DNA of 40,376 nt from CAZAQK01 sp050249355 (GTDB taxonomy: Bacteria > Pseudomonadota > Alphaproteobacteria > Rickettsiales > SXRF01), in the NCBI GenBank assembly GCA_050249355.1, contig JBFWQQ010000006.1, forward strand, positions 1 through 40,376, given 5' to 3'. The notes beneath the pieces were generated by a model. The model did not search any database. It was not told where the DNA came from and saw only the letters and a list, made by a program, of their open reading frames with translations. Numbering within the stretch: position 1 is the first letter of the stretch; every line of letters begins with the position of its first letter. A program made the translations under genes and the position numbers. This document shows, one piece after another, positions 1 to 7,911 of the stretch.

Positions 1-489
1 AAGTGCAAAAACCATTGCAATATCTTCTACGATCAGCCAACTGATAGCCAGTTTGCCGCCTTGGGCATCGAGTAGATTGCGCTGCTCCAGCGAACGAATC
101 AGTACAATGGTGCTGGCCACCGACAATGAGAAACCAAAAATGAGGGCAGTGGGAAAAGAATACCCAAGAAAGCTGGCAAGTGCTGCGCCAATTGCCGTTG
201 CGGAAACCATTTGCACCAATGCACCGGGGAGTGCGATTTTTCTGCTATCGAATAAATCGCGCAGTGAAAAATGCAATCCAACACCAAACATTAGAAGAAT
301 GATGCCGATCTCAGCAAGCTGTTTGGCAAGTGATACATCGGCCACAAAACCTGGCGTATGCGGGCCAATCGCAACCCCAGCCAAAAGATAGCCAAAAATT
401 GCGGGCAAATTGAGCTTTTTCGCCACCATGCCGAAAACAAAGGCAGTGACGACGCTCGCGATAATGGTGTTGATAAGCGCATATTCCAT
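1..489 (-). CDS. Kef/YbaL-type monovalent cation:proton antiporter (CPA2), 5' part only
   Basis: The reading frame is open for 163 codons from ATG at 489 to the window edge, so only the N-terminus is present. It begins MEYALINTIIASVVTAFVFG and continues with alternating hydrophobic helices and the CPA2 signatures LPAIFGYLLAGVAIGPHTPG, LAEIGIILLMFGVGLHFS and SVASTIVLIRSLEQ. These belong to the inner-membrane exchanger domain of the KefB/KefC/YbaL family, which exchanges K+ or Na+ for protons. Any C-terminal TrkA-N regulatory domain lies outside the window. No convincing ribosome binding site precedes ATG 489; the frame stays open upstream and an in-frame TTG near 525 is an alternative. The family call is firm; substrate and regulation cannot be judged. 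Confidence 0.85.
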   Translation of the reverse strand, partial: MEYALINTIIASVVTAFVFGMVAKKLNLPAIFGYLLAGVAIGPHTPGFVADVSLAKQLAEIGIILLMFGVGLHFSLRDLFDSRKIALPGALVQMVSATAIGAALASFLGYSFPTALIFGFSLSVASTIVLIRSLEQRNLLDAQGGKLAISWLIVEDIAMVFAL

Positions 490-579
490 AGGTGTGTAAT
501 ATAGAGATTCTTCACTAGCACTCAATGACTTATCATTGATGCTGTTTTCTTTTTTAATGATGAAAGAAAAAAAATGAGG

Positions 580-664
580 TGGTGCCCCTGGTCGGACTCG
601 AACCAACACACCTTGCGGTACTGCATTTTGAGTGCAGCGCGTCTACCAATTCCACCACAGGGGC
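580..664 (-). tRNA. tRNA-Leu(CAA)
   Basis: On the minus strand the molecule folds as a class II tRNA. The acceptor GCCCCTG pairs with CAGGGGC, followed by discriminator A and an encoded CCA (580-582). The D-arm contains the leucine-type AATTGGTAGACGC. The anticodon stem CTGCA/TGCAG encloses the loop CTCAAAA, giving anticodon CAA. There is a variable arm and a T-loop TTCGAGT. It lies between the antiporter gene and a decayed tRNA-Leu copy. Confidence 0.95.
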
Positions 665-794
665 ACTATTTTCTGCTCGTGCCGACTATGTGCCGACTGA
701 ACAGTTTTTACTCGTTTTTTCTAAAACCGGAAGGTCTTTATAACCATCTGATTTTAGTCTTCAAATTCAACCCCAGTATGCAATTATCCGCGAA

Positions 795-845
795 GGACTC
801 ATGGGATTTTGAGTCTAGCGCGTCTACCAATTTCACCACCGAGGC
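795..845 (-). pseudogene. tRNA-Leu remnant (5' half only)
   Basis: Minus-strand sequence from 845 reads GCCTCGGTGGTGAAATTGGT followed by AGACGCGCTAGACTCAAAATC. It closely tracks the 5' half of the intact tRNA-Leu(CAA) at 580-664 through the D-arm and anticodon loop (CTCAAAA). After the anticodon loop the similarity stops: the anticodon stem does not close and no matching 3' acceptor strand is found down to 680. The different acceptor (GCCTCGG against GCCCCTG) suggests another leucine isoacceptor or heavy decay. It is probably not a functional tRNA. Confidence 0.65.
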
Positions 846-904
846 ATTGCGGGGCTAAGGGCGCTCACTATAGGCAATCCGGCAGGCCGGTCAAGTGCAA
901 TGGC

Positions 905-932
905 TTGCAACGGGTACCGGCTGCGCTATACT
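905..932 (+). promoter_or_regulatory. sigma-70-type promoter for dsbB-coq7
   Basis: A -35 box TTGCAA (905-910) and a -10 box TATACT (927-932) are separated by 16 bp. Transcription would start about position 939, which is also the first base of the preferred dsbB start codon. Confidence 0.6.
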
Positions 933-938
933 ACCCGC

Positions 939-1451
939 ATGTTGAGTAAGAACGCATTATTACGCCATTCGCGCCTGCTGGTGGGCATGGCGCTGGTTTC
1001 CGGTTTCGTGCTGGCCGGCGCGCTGTTCGGCCAGTTCGTGCTGGGCTGGCATCCGTGCGACCTGTGCCTGCTGCAGCGCTATCCGTACATGGCTATCATT
1101 ATTCTGGCCGCCATCGGGCTACTCGTTCGCGGCAAACCAAAAGCACAGGCAACGCTGGTGATGCTGGGCATCGTATGTTTCCTTGTTACCGCCGGTATCG
1201 GAGCCTATCACACCGGCGTGGAGATGAAATGGGTCAAAGGGCCGTCGGCCTGCAGCGCGACCGACACCAGCGACATGACATTAGAGGAAATGCGCGAGGC
1301 GCTGAAGAATGCGCCGCTGGTATCGTGCGATCAAGCGATGGCGTATGTGCTGGGGTTATCGCTGGCAGCATGGAATTTTATCATTGCACTCGGCATGGCG
1401 ATATTTTCCGCCTATATGTTCTTCTACATCCGCAAAAGGAAACTATCATGA
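939..1451 (+). CDS. dsbB: Disulfide bond formation protein DsbB
   Basis: A 170-residue inner-membrane protein that reoxidises periplasmic thiol oxidase DsbA and passes electrons to quinone. Four hydrophobic helices are visible (about residues 13-35, 47-63, 70-90 and 136-160). The first periplasmic loop carries the CxxC pair C40-C43 (HPCDLC). The second carries C105 and C130, the pair that exchanges with DsbA. All four essential cysteines are therefore present and the length is normal for the family. The frame also opens at ATG 900, but the 13 extra residues are polar and span the promoter, so ATG 939 is preferred. No ribosome binding site precedes it. The stop overlaps the coq7 start by four bases (ATGA), giving translational coupling to another quinone-linked protein. 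Confidence 0.92.
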   Translation: MLSKNALLRHSRLLVGMALVSGFVLAGALFGQFVLGWHPCDLCLLQRYPYMAIIILAAIGLLVRGKPKAQATLVMLGIVCFLVTAGIGAYHTGVEMKWVKGPSACSATDTSDMTLEEMREALKNAPLVSCDQAMAYVLGLSLAAWNFIIALGMAIFSAYMFFYIRKRKLS

Positions 1452-1987
1452 CCGTGCGCAGACTCCCAGGCGACCTGCCGCGTGACGAACATATCCGGCG
1501 CATGATACGCGTCAACCATGCCGGGGAATATGGTGCGCAGCGTATTTATGCCGGGCAGCTGGCGGTGTTAGGAAAAAGCAAGGTGGCACCCCTTCTGCGG
1601 CATATGGCCCACCAGGAACAGGAACATCTCGACGAGTTCTCCAAATGGATGCGCCAGCGTAAAGTAGCTCCCACTGTGTTCATGCCGCTGTGGCATGTTG
1701 CCGGGTTCGCGCTGGGCGCCGGCACCGCGCTGCTGGGGGAGAAAGCTGCCATGGCCTGTACCGTTGCGGTGGAATCGGTGATCGATGAACACTACGCTAA
1801 GCAGGAAGAGCAGCTGCAAGGCGAACCGGAACTCAAGCGCGTGGTGACGAAGTTCCGGGCCGATGAAAAAGAACACCATGATATCGCATTGGAACAAGGT
1901 GCAAAAACGTCACCGCTTTACCAAATTTTAACTACTGCAATCGTATATAAAACTAAGCTTGCTATCTGGCTTTCGACACGGGCCTGA
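1448..1987 (+). CDS. coq7: COQ7-type demethoxyubiquinone hydroxylase
   Basis: A 179-residue diiron monooxygenase catalysing the late hydroxylation of demethoxyubiquinone in ubiquinone synthesis, membrane associated. The ferritin-like ligand set is visible: E27 in NHAGEYGA, E57 and H60 in HQEQEH, E109 in VESVIDEHY, and E140 with H143 in ADEKEHH. The hydrophobic stretch around 80-105 (FMPLWHVAGFALGAGTALLG) is typical of the family's membrane-binding region. ATG 1448 is preceded by AAAGGAAA, a good ribosome binding site, and overlaps the dsbB stop, so the pair is probably one operon. The longer frame opening at 1055 is a shadow of dsbB. The gene symbol follows the family name; a bacterium may carry this form instead of UbiF. 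Confidence 0.93.
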   Translation: MTVRRLPGDLPRDEHIRRMIRVNHAGEYGAQRIYAGQLAVLGKSKVAPLLRHMAHQEQEHLDEFSKWMRQRKVAPTVFMPLWHVAGFALGAGTALLGEKAAMACTVAVESVIDEHYAKQEEQLQGEPELKRVVTKFRADEKEHHDIALEQGAKTSPLYQILTTAIVYKTKLAIWLSTRA

Positions 1988-2104
1988 GCGCTGGCATATT
2001 TAGTGGTTTTGCGGCATTGTCGATTCTTGTTGCTACTATATGTAGTAGTAATGTAAAAAGAAGGCTGTGGAACCAAACATTGCAGGGGTTAGGTCCTAAA
2101 TAGC

Positions 2105-3919
2105 GTGAAACGCACAAGAAGATTACTCACCGCAGGTTTCTGCCTGTTATTTGTTGCCGGTTGCGGCGACAATCCCGATGTATTCGACCCGGAAAAGCAT
2201 GATAAGGTCGATCCGCGGCTTTCGCTGTCCCGCGATGATTACCGGGCCATGCACGATCCTGAGACCTATCAGGACCCAAACAATCCCGGAAAAATGTACA
2301 ATCCTGCAGAACCGCCGGTACCGGAGCTTGCAGAGATTCTGGCAGCGCCGCAGCCGCCGAAAATTGCAGCCAGCAAGCTGGTGTCTGTCGCCGTCACGGA
2401 CGATGTGCCGCTCAAGGATGTGCTCATTGAACTGGCGCGCCTTGCCGATGTGGATATCGAAGTGGATGCCGGAATCACCGGTGGTGTGTCGTTCCGCGCG
2501 AAAGACCGCCCGTTCAACGAAGTGGTGGAGCGTATCGCCGATCTGGCAGGGCTGCGCTATACCATGAAAAACGGTGTGTTGCGTGTCGAGCGTGACACGC
2601 CGTATGTGGAAACCTACAGCCTCGATTTCCTCAATATCACCCGTTCGTCCACCAGTTCCACGAGCCTGAGCACTAACGTGTTGTCCGGTGGTGCAGGTGA
2701 GGGAGGCGGTGATGGACTGAGCAGCGGCTCCAACACGACGCTGGATATTTCTTCAGAAAGTGATTTCTGGGAGCAGCTGGAAGCCGGTCTGGAAGCGATC
2801 ATGTCATATGTGCCGCCCAGCCGTATTTCAACAACCAGTGTCGCCGCGCAACCGCTGCCTGTGGAATACGATGAAGAAGGCCTTCCTGTACCGGTTTCTG
2901 CACCGGCGACTGTGCCCGCCGCCGCCGATCCCTCTACATCCGAAGGGTTTTTTATTGTCAACCGTCAGGCTGGAACACTGACCGTTTCGGGAACACAGTC
3001 GCAACATTTCATGATACAGAAATATCTGGAAAAGATCAGCCGCAACACGTCTTCGCAGGTGTTGATCGAAGCCAAGATCGTTGAGGTGACACTCAATGAC
3101 CAGTTCCAGAGCGGAATCGACTGGTCGCGCGTGGGTGGCAGCAAGGTAAGTTTACCGCTTACTTTTGGTGGTACCAGCGACCCGGGCAACGTGGCTACTT
3201 TCAGTTTTGCCACTCAGGATATCGGTGGCTGGGCGTTTGACCTGCAGGCTGCCGTAGAGCTTACGCAAACCTTTGGTACCACGCGCACATTGTCCAGCCC
3301 GCGCCTGCATGCGGTGAATAACCAGCAGGCGGTCATGACGTTCGCGGAAAACTATGTGTATTTCCAGCTGGAGATCGACCGTGAAACGAATACCGCCACT
3401 GGCGGCGCGGTAACCGACCTAACCGTGACCAGCACACTCAATACGGTGCCGATCGGTATCATCATGACCCTGCAACCTTCCATCAATACGGACACAGATG
3501 AAGTTACCCTGAGTGTGCGTCCTACTCTATCACGCGTCACAGGCACGGTTACCGATCCAGCTGCTGCATTCCTGCTGACCCAGCTCCCATCCGGCACCTC
3601 TACAGCCGGCCTGAACAGCCCCATTCCGGTGATCGAGGTGCGCGAACTTGATTCCATACTCAAGCTGAAGAGTGGCCAGGTGATGGTGATTGGCGGGTTG
3701 ATGGAAGAGCAGGCGCAGAATACCGATCGTGGTGTGCCGTGGATCAGCGAAGTGCCGTATGTTGGAAATGTATTCAAGGGCGTGGACAAGAACCGCGATG
3801 TGACGGAGCTCGTGATATTTATCCGGGCGACTATCGTGGGAGCACATGGCAATTCGCACCCCTTTGACAAAGCGGTATATGATAAATACACTCGTGATCC
3901 GAGACCGCTCTCTTTCTGA
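2105..3919 (+). CDS. Secretin lipoprotein of the MshL/PilQ/GspD family
   Basis: A 604-residue outer-membrane channel subunit of the type II secretion/type IV pilus superfamily. It begins at GTG 2105 with a lipoprotein signal peptide (KRTRRLLTAG, hydrophobic core, lipobox LFVAGC), so it should be acylated and sent to the outer membrane. A short N-domain follows at about residues 90-165 (SVAVTDDVPLKDVLIELARL onward), then a Ser/Thr/Gly-rich linker. The C-terminal secretin domain contains VLIEAKIVEVTLND, LSSPRLHAVNNQQAVM and LKLKSGQVMVIGGLMEE, followed by GVPWISEVPYVGNVF. The arrangement is closest to MshL or the PilN-type secretins. No pilus ATPase, platform protein or pilins lie next to it, so its machine is unknown. 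The 5' leader holds a small palindrome, TTAGGTCCTAA (2089-2099). Confidence 0.85.
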   Translation: MKRTRRLLTAGFCLLFVAGCGDNPDVFDPEKHDKVDPRLSLSRDDYRAMHDPETYQDPNNPGKMYNPAEPPVPELAEILAAPQPPKIAASKLVSVAVTDDVPLKDVLIELARLADVDIEVDAGITGGVSFRAKDRPFNEVVERIADLAGLRYTMKNGVLRVERDTPYVETYSLDFLNITRSSTSSTSLSTNVLSGGAGEGGGDGLSSGSNTTLDISSESDFWEQLEAGLEAIMSYVPPSRISTTSVAAQPLPVEYDEEGLPVPVSAPATVPAAADPSTSEGFFIVNRQAGTLTVSGTQSQHFMIQKYLEKISRNTSSQVLIEAKIVEVTLNDQFQSGIDWSRVGGSKVSLPLTFGGTSDPGNVATFSFATQDIGGWAFDLQAAVELTQTFGTTRTLSSPRLHAVNNQQAVMTFAENYVYFQLEIDRETNTATGGAVTDLTVTSTLNTVPIGIIMTLQPSINTDTDEVTLSVRPTLSRVTGTVTDPAAAFLLTQLPSGTSTAGLNSPIPVIEVRELDSILKLKSGQVMVIGGLMEEQAQNTDRGVPWISEVPYVGNVFKGVDKNRDVTELVIFIRATIVGAHGNSHPFDKAVYDKYTRDPRPLSF

Positions 3920-3941
3920 TAATTATCGATGGCTATGACTT

Positions 3942-4700
3942 ATGTTGACCAGCATTCGCTATGTTTTGCTTACCGCATTCCGTGACTGGCTTTTCCTTGG
4001 CCTGTTCATTGCCGTAATTATTGCCGGTGCCATTTCGGCGACGCTGGGCAGCACCGCATTTATTGAAGAACAGGCAATGACCATTACCTATGCGGCGGCT
4101 TCTTCCCGTCTCATCCTGATGACCGGGCTGGTGGTGTTCGTGTGTTTCCATATCCGGCAGGCGTTTGACAGCAAGGAGATCGATGTCATGCTCTCGCGAC
4201 CTGTATCACGCAGCAATATTGTGGTTGCGTACTGGCTGGGCTTCCTTCTGGTGGCATTCCTGCTTACCATACCTGTCGTGTTGATGGTTTCTCTTTTCGG
4301 CGTCATGAATATGGAAGGATTTACCGGCTGGGCGCTTAGCCTGTTCCTGGAATGCGGGCTGGTAGTGGCGCTGGCGCTGTTCAGTTCGTTCACGCTGCGC
4401 AGTGCTGTCACATCGGTACTGGCCAGCATGGGGCTATATGTATTGTCGCGCATGATGGCGTTTTTCGTGGTGACAGCCGACGCGCCAAGCCTGCAGGAAA
4501 TGCCGTATGTATTTTTGAAATATATTCTGGTCGCCATTTCCACCATTGTTCCGCGCCTTGATTTCTATGCCAAGACGGAGTGGCTGGTCTATGGCTACAA
4601 GACCTCGCAGGATGCATATTTGTTCGTACTGCAATCGCTGGTCTTCATTCCGTTTCTCCTGCTCATCAGCATCATCGATTTCCGCCGCAAACAGTTCTGA
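3942..4700 (+). CDS. ABC-2-type membrane permease
   Basis: A 252-residue integral membrane protein with about six hydrophobic segments and the ABC-2 permease pattern. There is a TM near residues 12-35, then a cytoplasmic segment FDSKEIDVMLSRPVSRSNIV (ligand-exchange motif of the ABC-2 or NosY-like families), then TMs near 94-116, 128-150, 160-176 and 225-245. Such subunits need a partner ATPase, and none is encoded in the window. It starts 22 bases after the secretin gene and ends two bases before the next start codon, so the three may be cotranscribed. The substrate is not predictable. Confidence 0.7.
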   Translation: MLTSIRYVLLTAFRDWLFLGLFIAVIIAGAISATLGSTAFIEEQAMTITYAAASSRLILMTGLVVFVCFHIRQAFDSKEIDVMLSRPVSRSNIVVAYWLGFLLVAFLLTIPVVLMVSLFGVMNMEGFTGWALSLFLECGLVVALALFSSFTLRSAVTSVLASMGLYVLSRMMAFFVVTADAPSLQEMPYVFLKYILVAISTIVPRLDFYAKTEWLVYGYKTSQDAYLFVLQSLVFIPFLLLISIIDFRRKQF

Positions 4701-4702
4701 CC

Positions 4703-5419
4703 ATGCGGCATTCCACCATCCTACTGCTGGTATTTATGATGGCGGCACAAGGGCTGTTCTGGCAGCATACGCGTAACATAAAGCCCGACATGGGCATCGT
4801 ACCCGACGTACCGGGAAAGCAAGCCATTCATGCGCTCACCTTCGGGGATGACGAATTCTTTTTCCGTATCCTTGCAATGAACATCCAGAATGCCGGCGAT
4901 ACCTATGGCCGTTTCACGTCACTGCGTTATTACGATTTTTCCAAGCTATACCTGTGGTTCAACCTGCTCGACACGCTGGATGCGCGTTCGGACATGATCC
5001 CCGCCATGGCCAGTTATTACTTCTCGCAAACGCAGAACACAGCAGACATACGCTATGTGGTCGATTACCTGTATGCGCATGCCACGCGGGATGTTGCACA
5101 AAAATGGTGGTGGTTGCTGCAATCCATTTATCTGGCATCGCACCGGTTGGAAGACATGGATCTGGCACTTAAGGTAGCTAAGCCAATGATGAACCCGGCT
5201 GTCCCGGTGTTTGCGCAGCAGATGGTGGCGGTGGTGCACGAGAAGCGTGGGGAAATGGAGGATGCCTACCACATAATGGAAACCATCCGCGAAAATATCG
5301 ACGATATTCCGGAAAGCGATATCAAGTATATGATCTATTTCATCAAGGAGAGGCTGCAGCGACTGGATGAGGTCAGTAAGTATGAAAATATGCTGCAGGA
5401 AAAATCTAAGCAGGAATAG
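4703..5419 (+). CDS. Hypothetical membrane-anchored helical (TPR-like) protein
   Basis: A 238-residue protein beginning at ATG 4703, two bases after the permease stop. That tight spacing argues for this start rather than earlier in-frame codons. Residues 4-20 (STILLLVFMMAAQGLFW) form one membrane anchor or uncleaved signal. The rest is helical with paired-helix spacing like tetratricopeptide repeats (for example DIRYVVDYLYAHATRD, VFAQQMVAVVHEKRGEMEDA, DIKYMIYFIKERLQRLDEVS). No catalytic motif is seen. Coupling to an ABC-2 permease suggests a periplasmic accessory role for that transporter; this is inference only. Confidence 0.65.
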   Translation: MRHSTILLLVFMMAAQGLFWQHTRNIKPDMGIVPDVPGKQAIHALTFGDDEFFFRILAMNIQNAGDTYGRFTSLRYYDFSKLYLWFNLLDTLDARSDMIPAMASYYFSQTQNTADIRYVVDYLYAHATRDVAQKWWWLLQSIYLASHRLEDMDLALKVAKPMMNPAVPVFAQQMVAVVHEKRGEMEDAYHIMETIRENIDDIPESDIKYMIYFIKERLQRLDEVSKYENMLQEKSKQE

Positions 5420-5515
5420 CCATGCTGCGTAAGTTAAGGTTCCCAGGGGAATAAAACCCGTTACATTGTTTTGCAATGCAAGTATCCTGTCCCTGCCTCT
5501 ATAAGTGGATAAAAC

Positions 5516-7900
5516 ATGGCACTGGTGATTTTCCTTGTATCGTTTGTATTACTGACAAGCAGTATATTTTACACGCGCCTGTTTTCTATCTTGTACTGGC
5601 ATAGCAGTGCATTTGCGGTTCTGACATTGGCATTGCTGGGACTGGCCGCATCTGGGCTTTTCATATTTTTCAATGCACGGATTTTTTCTGAAAGCCGTGT
5701 TCGGTGCTGGATCTGCTGGCTGCTGGGACTTTTCTCGCTGAGCATTATATTCTCTTATCTGGGCGTGCTGGCGGTATCGCAGCCTTCTAACGTATTCGCG
5801 GGTCTTGCAGGCGGGTTCATGAAGAATTTTCTTCCGCCTGCGTTCATAACGTTTTTTCCATTCTTCATGGGCGGGCTGATCGTATCGCTTATCCTGTTCC
5901 GGTTTCATCGCGATGTATCCCGCCTGTATTTCTTTGATATGATGGGCGCCACCTGTGGCGCAATGTGTTCGCTGACCTTGTTGTCATTGTTCAACGGAAC
6001 CGATCTGGTGTGGGCAATGAGCCTGGCTATCGCATTGGCTGCTGCAGCCTGTGCCTGGCAGTGGAAATATAAGGCAGCGCTTGTATTCAGCGTATTCTGT
6101 ACAGGGATCGCATTATCTTATGCCGCTGTGCCGGTGTTGCATAAACAGCTGGTGATCACATACTCGAAAAAGGGCAAGGAAAAGCCATTTATTTACGAAC
6201 GTTGGGCACCTGCCGCACGCATAAAAGTGATCGGAAACAAAAAAACCGGAATGGAGTTCCAGATCGACAGCGGTGTGGTAACGCCTATCCTGCCGTACAG
6301 CGGTAAGTATAGAAATGCCGGCTATTTAAAGCATAACGTGCTACAACTGGGCTACAGGCTGGGGCCATATGACAAGGTGGTGATCATAGGGCCAGGAGGT
6401 GGCAGTGACGTGTTGAGCGCGTTGACAAGCGGAAATCAGGACATCACTGCGGTCGAGATCAATTCCGGTATCGTAGACATCATGCGCGGGCCGCTGGCCA
6501 GCTATAACGGTAATATATACAACCGGCCGCAAGTGCACCTCACCATAGATGAGGGGCGTTCGTATCTGGCCAGCATGGATGGGAAAGTGGATTTCATTCA
6601 GGCCACTTTCATCGACACCTATGCCGCAGCCGCTTCCGGTGCACATACGCTCAGCGAAAACTATCTTTATACCACTGATGCGTTTCATGATTACCTCGAT
6701 CGGCTGAATGATAACGGGATCATTTCCATATCACGCTGGGGCGGCAGCATGTTTGGATATGAAGAGATACTGCGCATCGTTGCATTGGCACAGGCATCCC
6801 TGACACGCTATGGCATAGAAAATCCAGGCGATCACATCGTGGTGGTGCAAGGCGGTGATACCGCTCGTCTGGGGCCGAGCAGGGGCTATCAGGGTAATGG
6901 CGCAACTGCCCATATGGCCACGGCACTCATCAGCAAGTCGCCATTCACCCCGCAGCAGCTGGACGTTATAAACCACAGTATTCGCCAGTTCGGGTTCACA
7001 CCATTATGGATACCGGGAAATCCAAAGGTTCACCCGGTGATCGCAGGTATATTTGAAACGAATGGCAGCACGGAATTTTACACGCACCACTATCATAAGA
7101 GCGGTCTGGATATCAGTCCGATAGATGACGACAAACCGTTCTTTTTCAGTATGCTGCGGCCACAGGATTATTACTGGTCGGAAAAATACCTCGATTCAGA
7201 AAACAAAATATTTTTTGGTAAGTATGCGCCGGTATATGCGCTGCATAAGATCTTATACTCATTACTGGTGCTAGGGGGATTGTTCATTGCGCTGCCATTG
7301 TTCTTGCGGCGGGCGGATATAAAACCGCTGCGGCAGACCCGGTACTTTATCGGGTTTTTCAGCTGTCTCGGATTGGGTTTCATGGGCATAGAGCTGGGGC
7401 TGATGCAGCGTTTTTCCTTGTTCCTGGGGCATCCGGTTTATGCGTTGGTGGTGGTTCTGGCATCGCTTTTGTGCTTTACCGCACTGGGCAGCCTGATGAC
7501 CGAAAGGTTGCATTCTAACCATGCCCGGTATGCATTCTACTGCGGCGCGGCGTTGGTCGGGCTGCTAATGTTGTGCACCGGGCTGCCTGTTCTATTGCCG
7601 ATTTTGATGGGGCTGCCATTCATACTAAAAGTATGCATCGCCATGCTGGTGATCGCGCCGCTCGGGGTGCTGATGGGTACGCTGTACCCGCTGGGCATCA
7701 AAGTGCTTTCTGCCAGCGGCAAGGAACATCTTATTCCATGGATGTGGGGACTAAATACTGGTTTTTCGGTCATCGCAACCGTGATTTCGTTGTATCTTTC
7801 CATGAGTGCAGGCTTTTCATTCGCGTGGCAGGTATTTGTACTGGTGTACGCGTGTGGGTGCCTGTGCATGGCCCGTGTTTACCGGCAGAAGCCAGTCTGA
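5516..7900 (+). CDS. Membrane-fused spermidine-synthase-like methyltransferase-fold protein
   Basis: A 794-residue protein in three parts. Residues 1-210 hold about six transmembrane helices. Residues about 220-580 form a soluble spermidine-synthase-like Rossmann domain with the nucleotide-binding motif VVIIGPGGGSDVLSAL near 289, the acidic strand end ITAVEIN, and a following DFIQATFIDTYAAA segment. Residues 590-794 hold about six more helices. This is the layout of proteins labelled fused MFS/spermidine synthase or predicted spermidine synthase with an N-terminal membrane domain. The normal polyamine-synthase acidic catalytic motif is not clear, so true aminopropyltransferase activity is doubtful. 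It has a 96-bp upstream gap, so it may have its own promoter, and it converges tightly on the next gene. Confidence 0.75.
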   Translation: MALVIFLVSFVLLTSSIFYTRLFSILYWHSSAFAVLTLALLGLAASGLFIFFNARIFSESRVRCWICWLLGLFSLSIIFSYLGVLAVSQPSNVFAGLAGGFMKNFLPPAFITFFPFFMGGLIVSLILFRFHRDVSRLYFFDMMGATCGAMCSLTLLSLFNGTDLVWAMSLAIALAAAACAWQWKYKAALVFSVFCTGIALSYAAVPVLHKQLVITYSKKGKEKPFIYERWAPAARIKVIGNKKTGMEFQIDSGVVTPILPYSGKYRNAGYLKHNVLQLGYRLGPYDKVVIIGPGGGSDVLSALTSGNQDITAVEINSGIVDIMRGPLASYNGNIYNRPQVHLTIDEGRSYLASMDGKVDFIQATFIDTYAAAASGAHTLSENYLYTTDAFHDYLDRLNDNGIISISRWGGSMFGYEEILRIVALAQASLTRYGIENPGDHIVVVQGGDTARLGPSRGYQGNGATAHMATALISKSPFTPQQLDVINHSIRQFGFTPLWIPGNPKVHPVIAGIFETNGSTEFYTHHYHKSGLDISPIDDDKPFFFSMLRPQDYYWSEKYLDSENKIFFGKYAPVYALHKILYSLLVLGGLFIALPLFLRRADIKPLRQTRYFIGFFSCLGLGFMGIELGLMQRFSLFLGHPVYALVVVLASLLCFTALGSLMTERLHSNHARYAFYCGAALVGLLMLCTGLPVLLPILMGLPFILKVCIAMLVIAPLGVLMGTLYPLGIKVLSASGKEHLIPWMWGLNTGFSVIATVISLYLSMSAGFSFAWQVFVLVYACGCLCMARVYRQKPV

Positions 7901-7911
7901 ATAAACAGGGC

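Noticed and set aside
574..858. 94-residue open frame on the plus strand.
   Set aside because: It runs across the tRNA-Leu and the tRNA remnant and has no homology or ribosome binding site; it is not a gene.
1055..1447. Extended N-terminus for the COQ7 protein.
   Set aside because: This stretch is out of frame with, and fully overlaps, dsbB; the family start matches ATG 1448.
2089..2099. TTAGGTCCTAA palindrome before the secretin gene as another copy of the GTC-AG-GAC family.
   Set aside because: It lacks the AG-separated core and has only five-base arms around a single T; I could not tie it to the other two.
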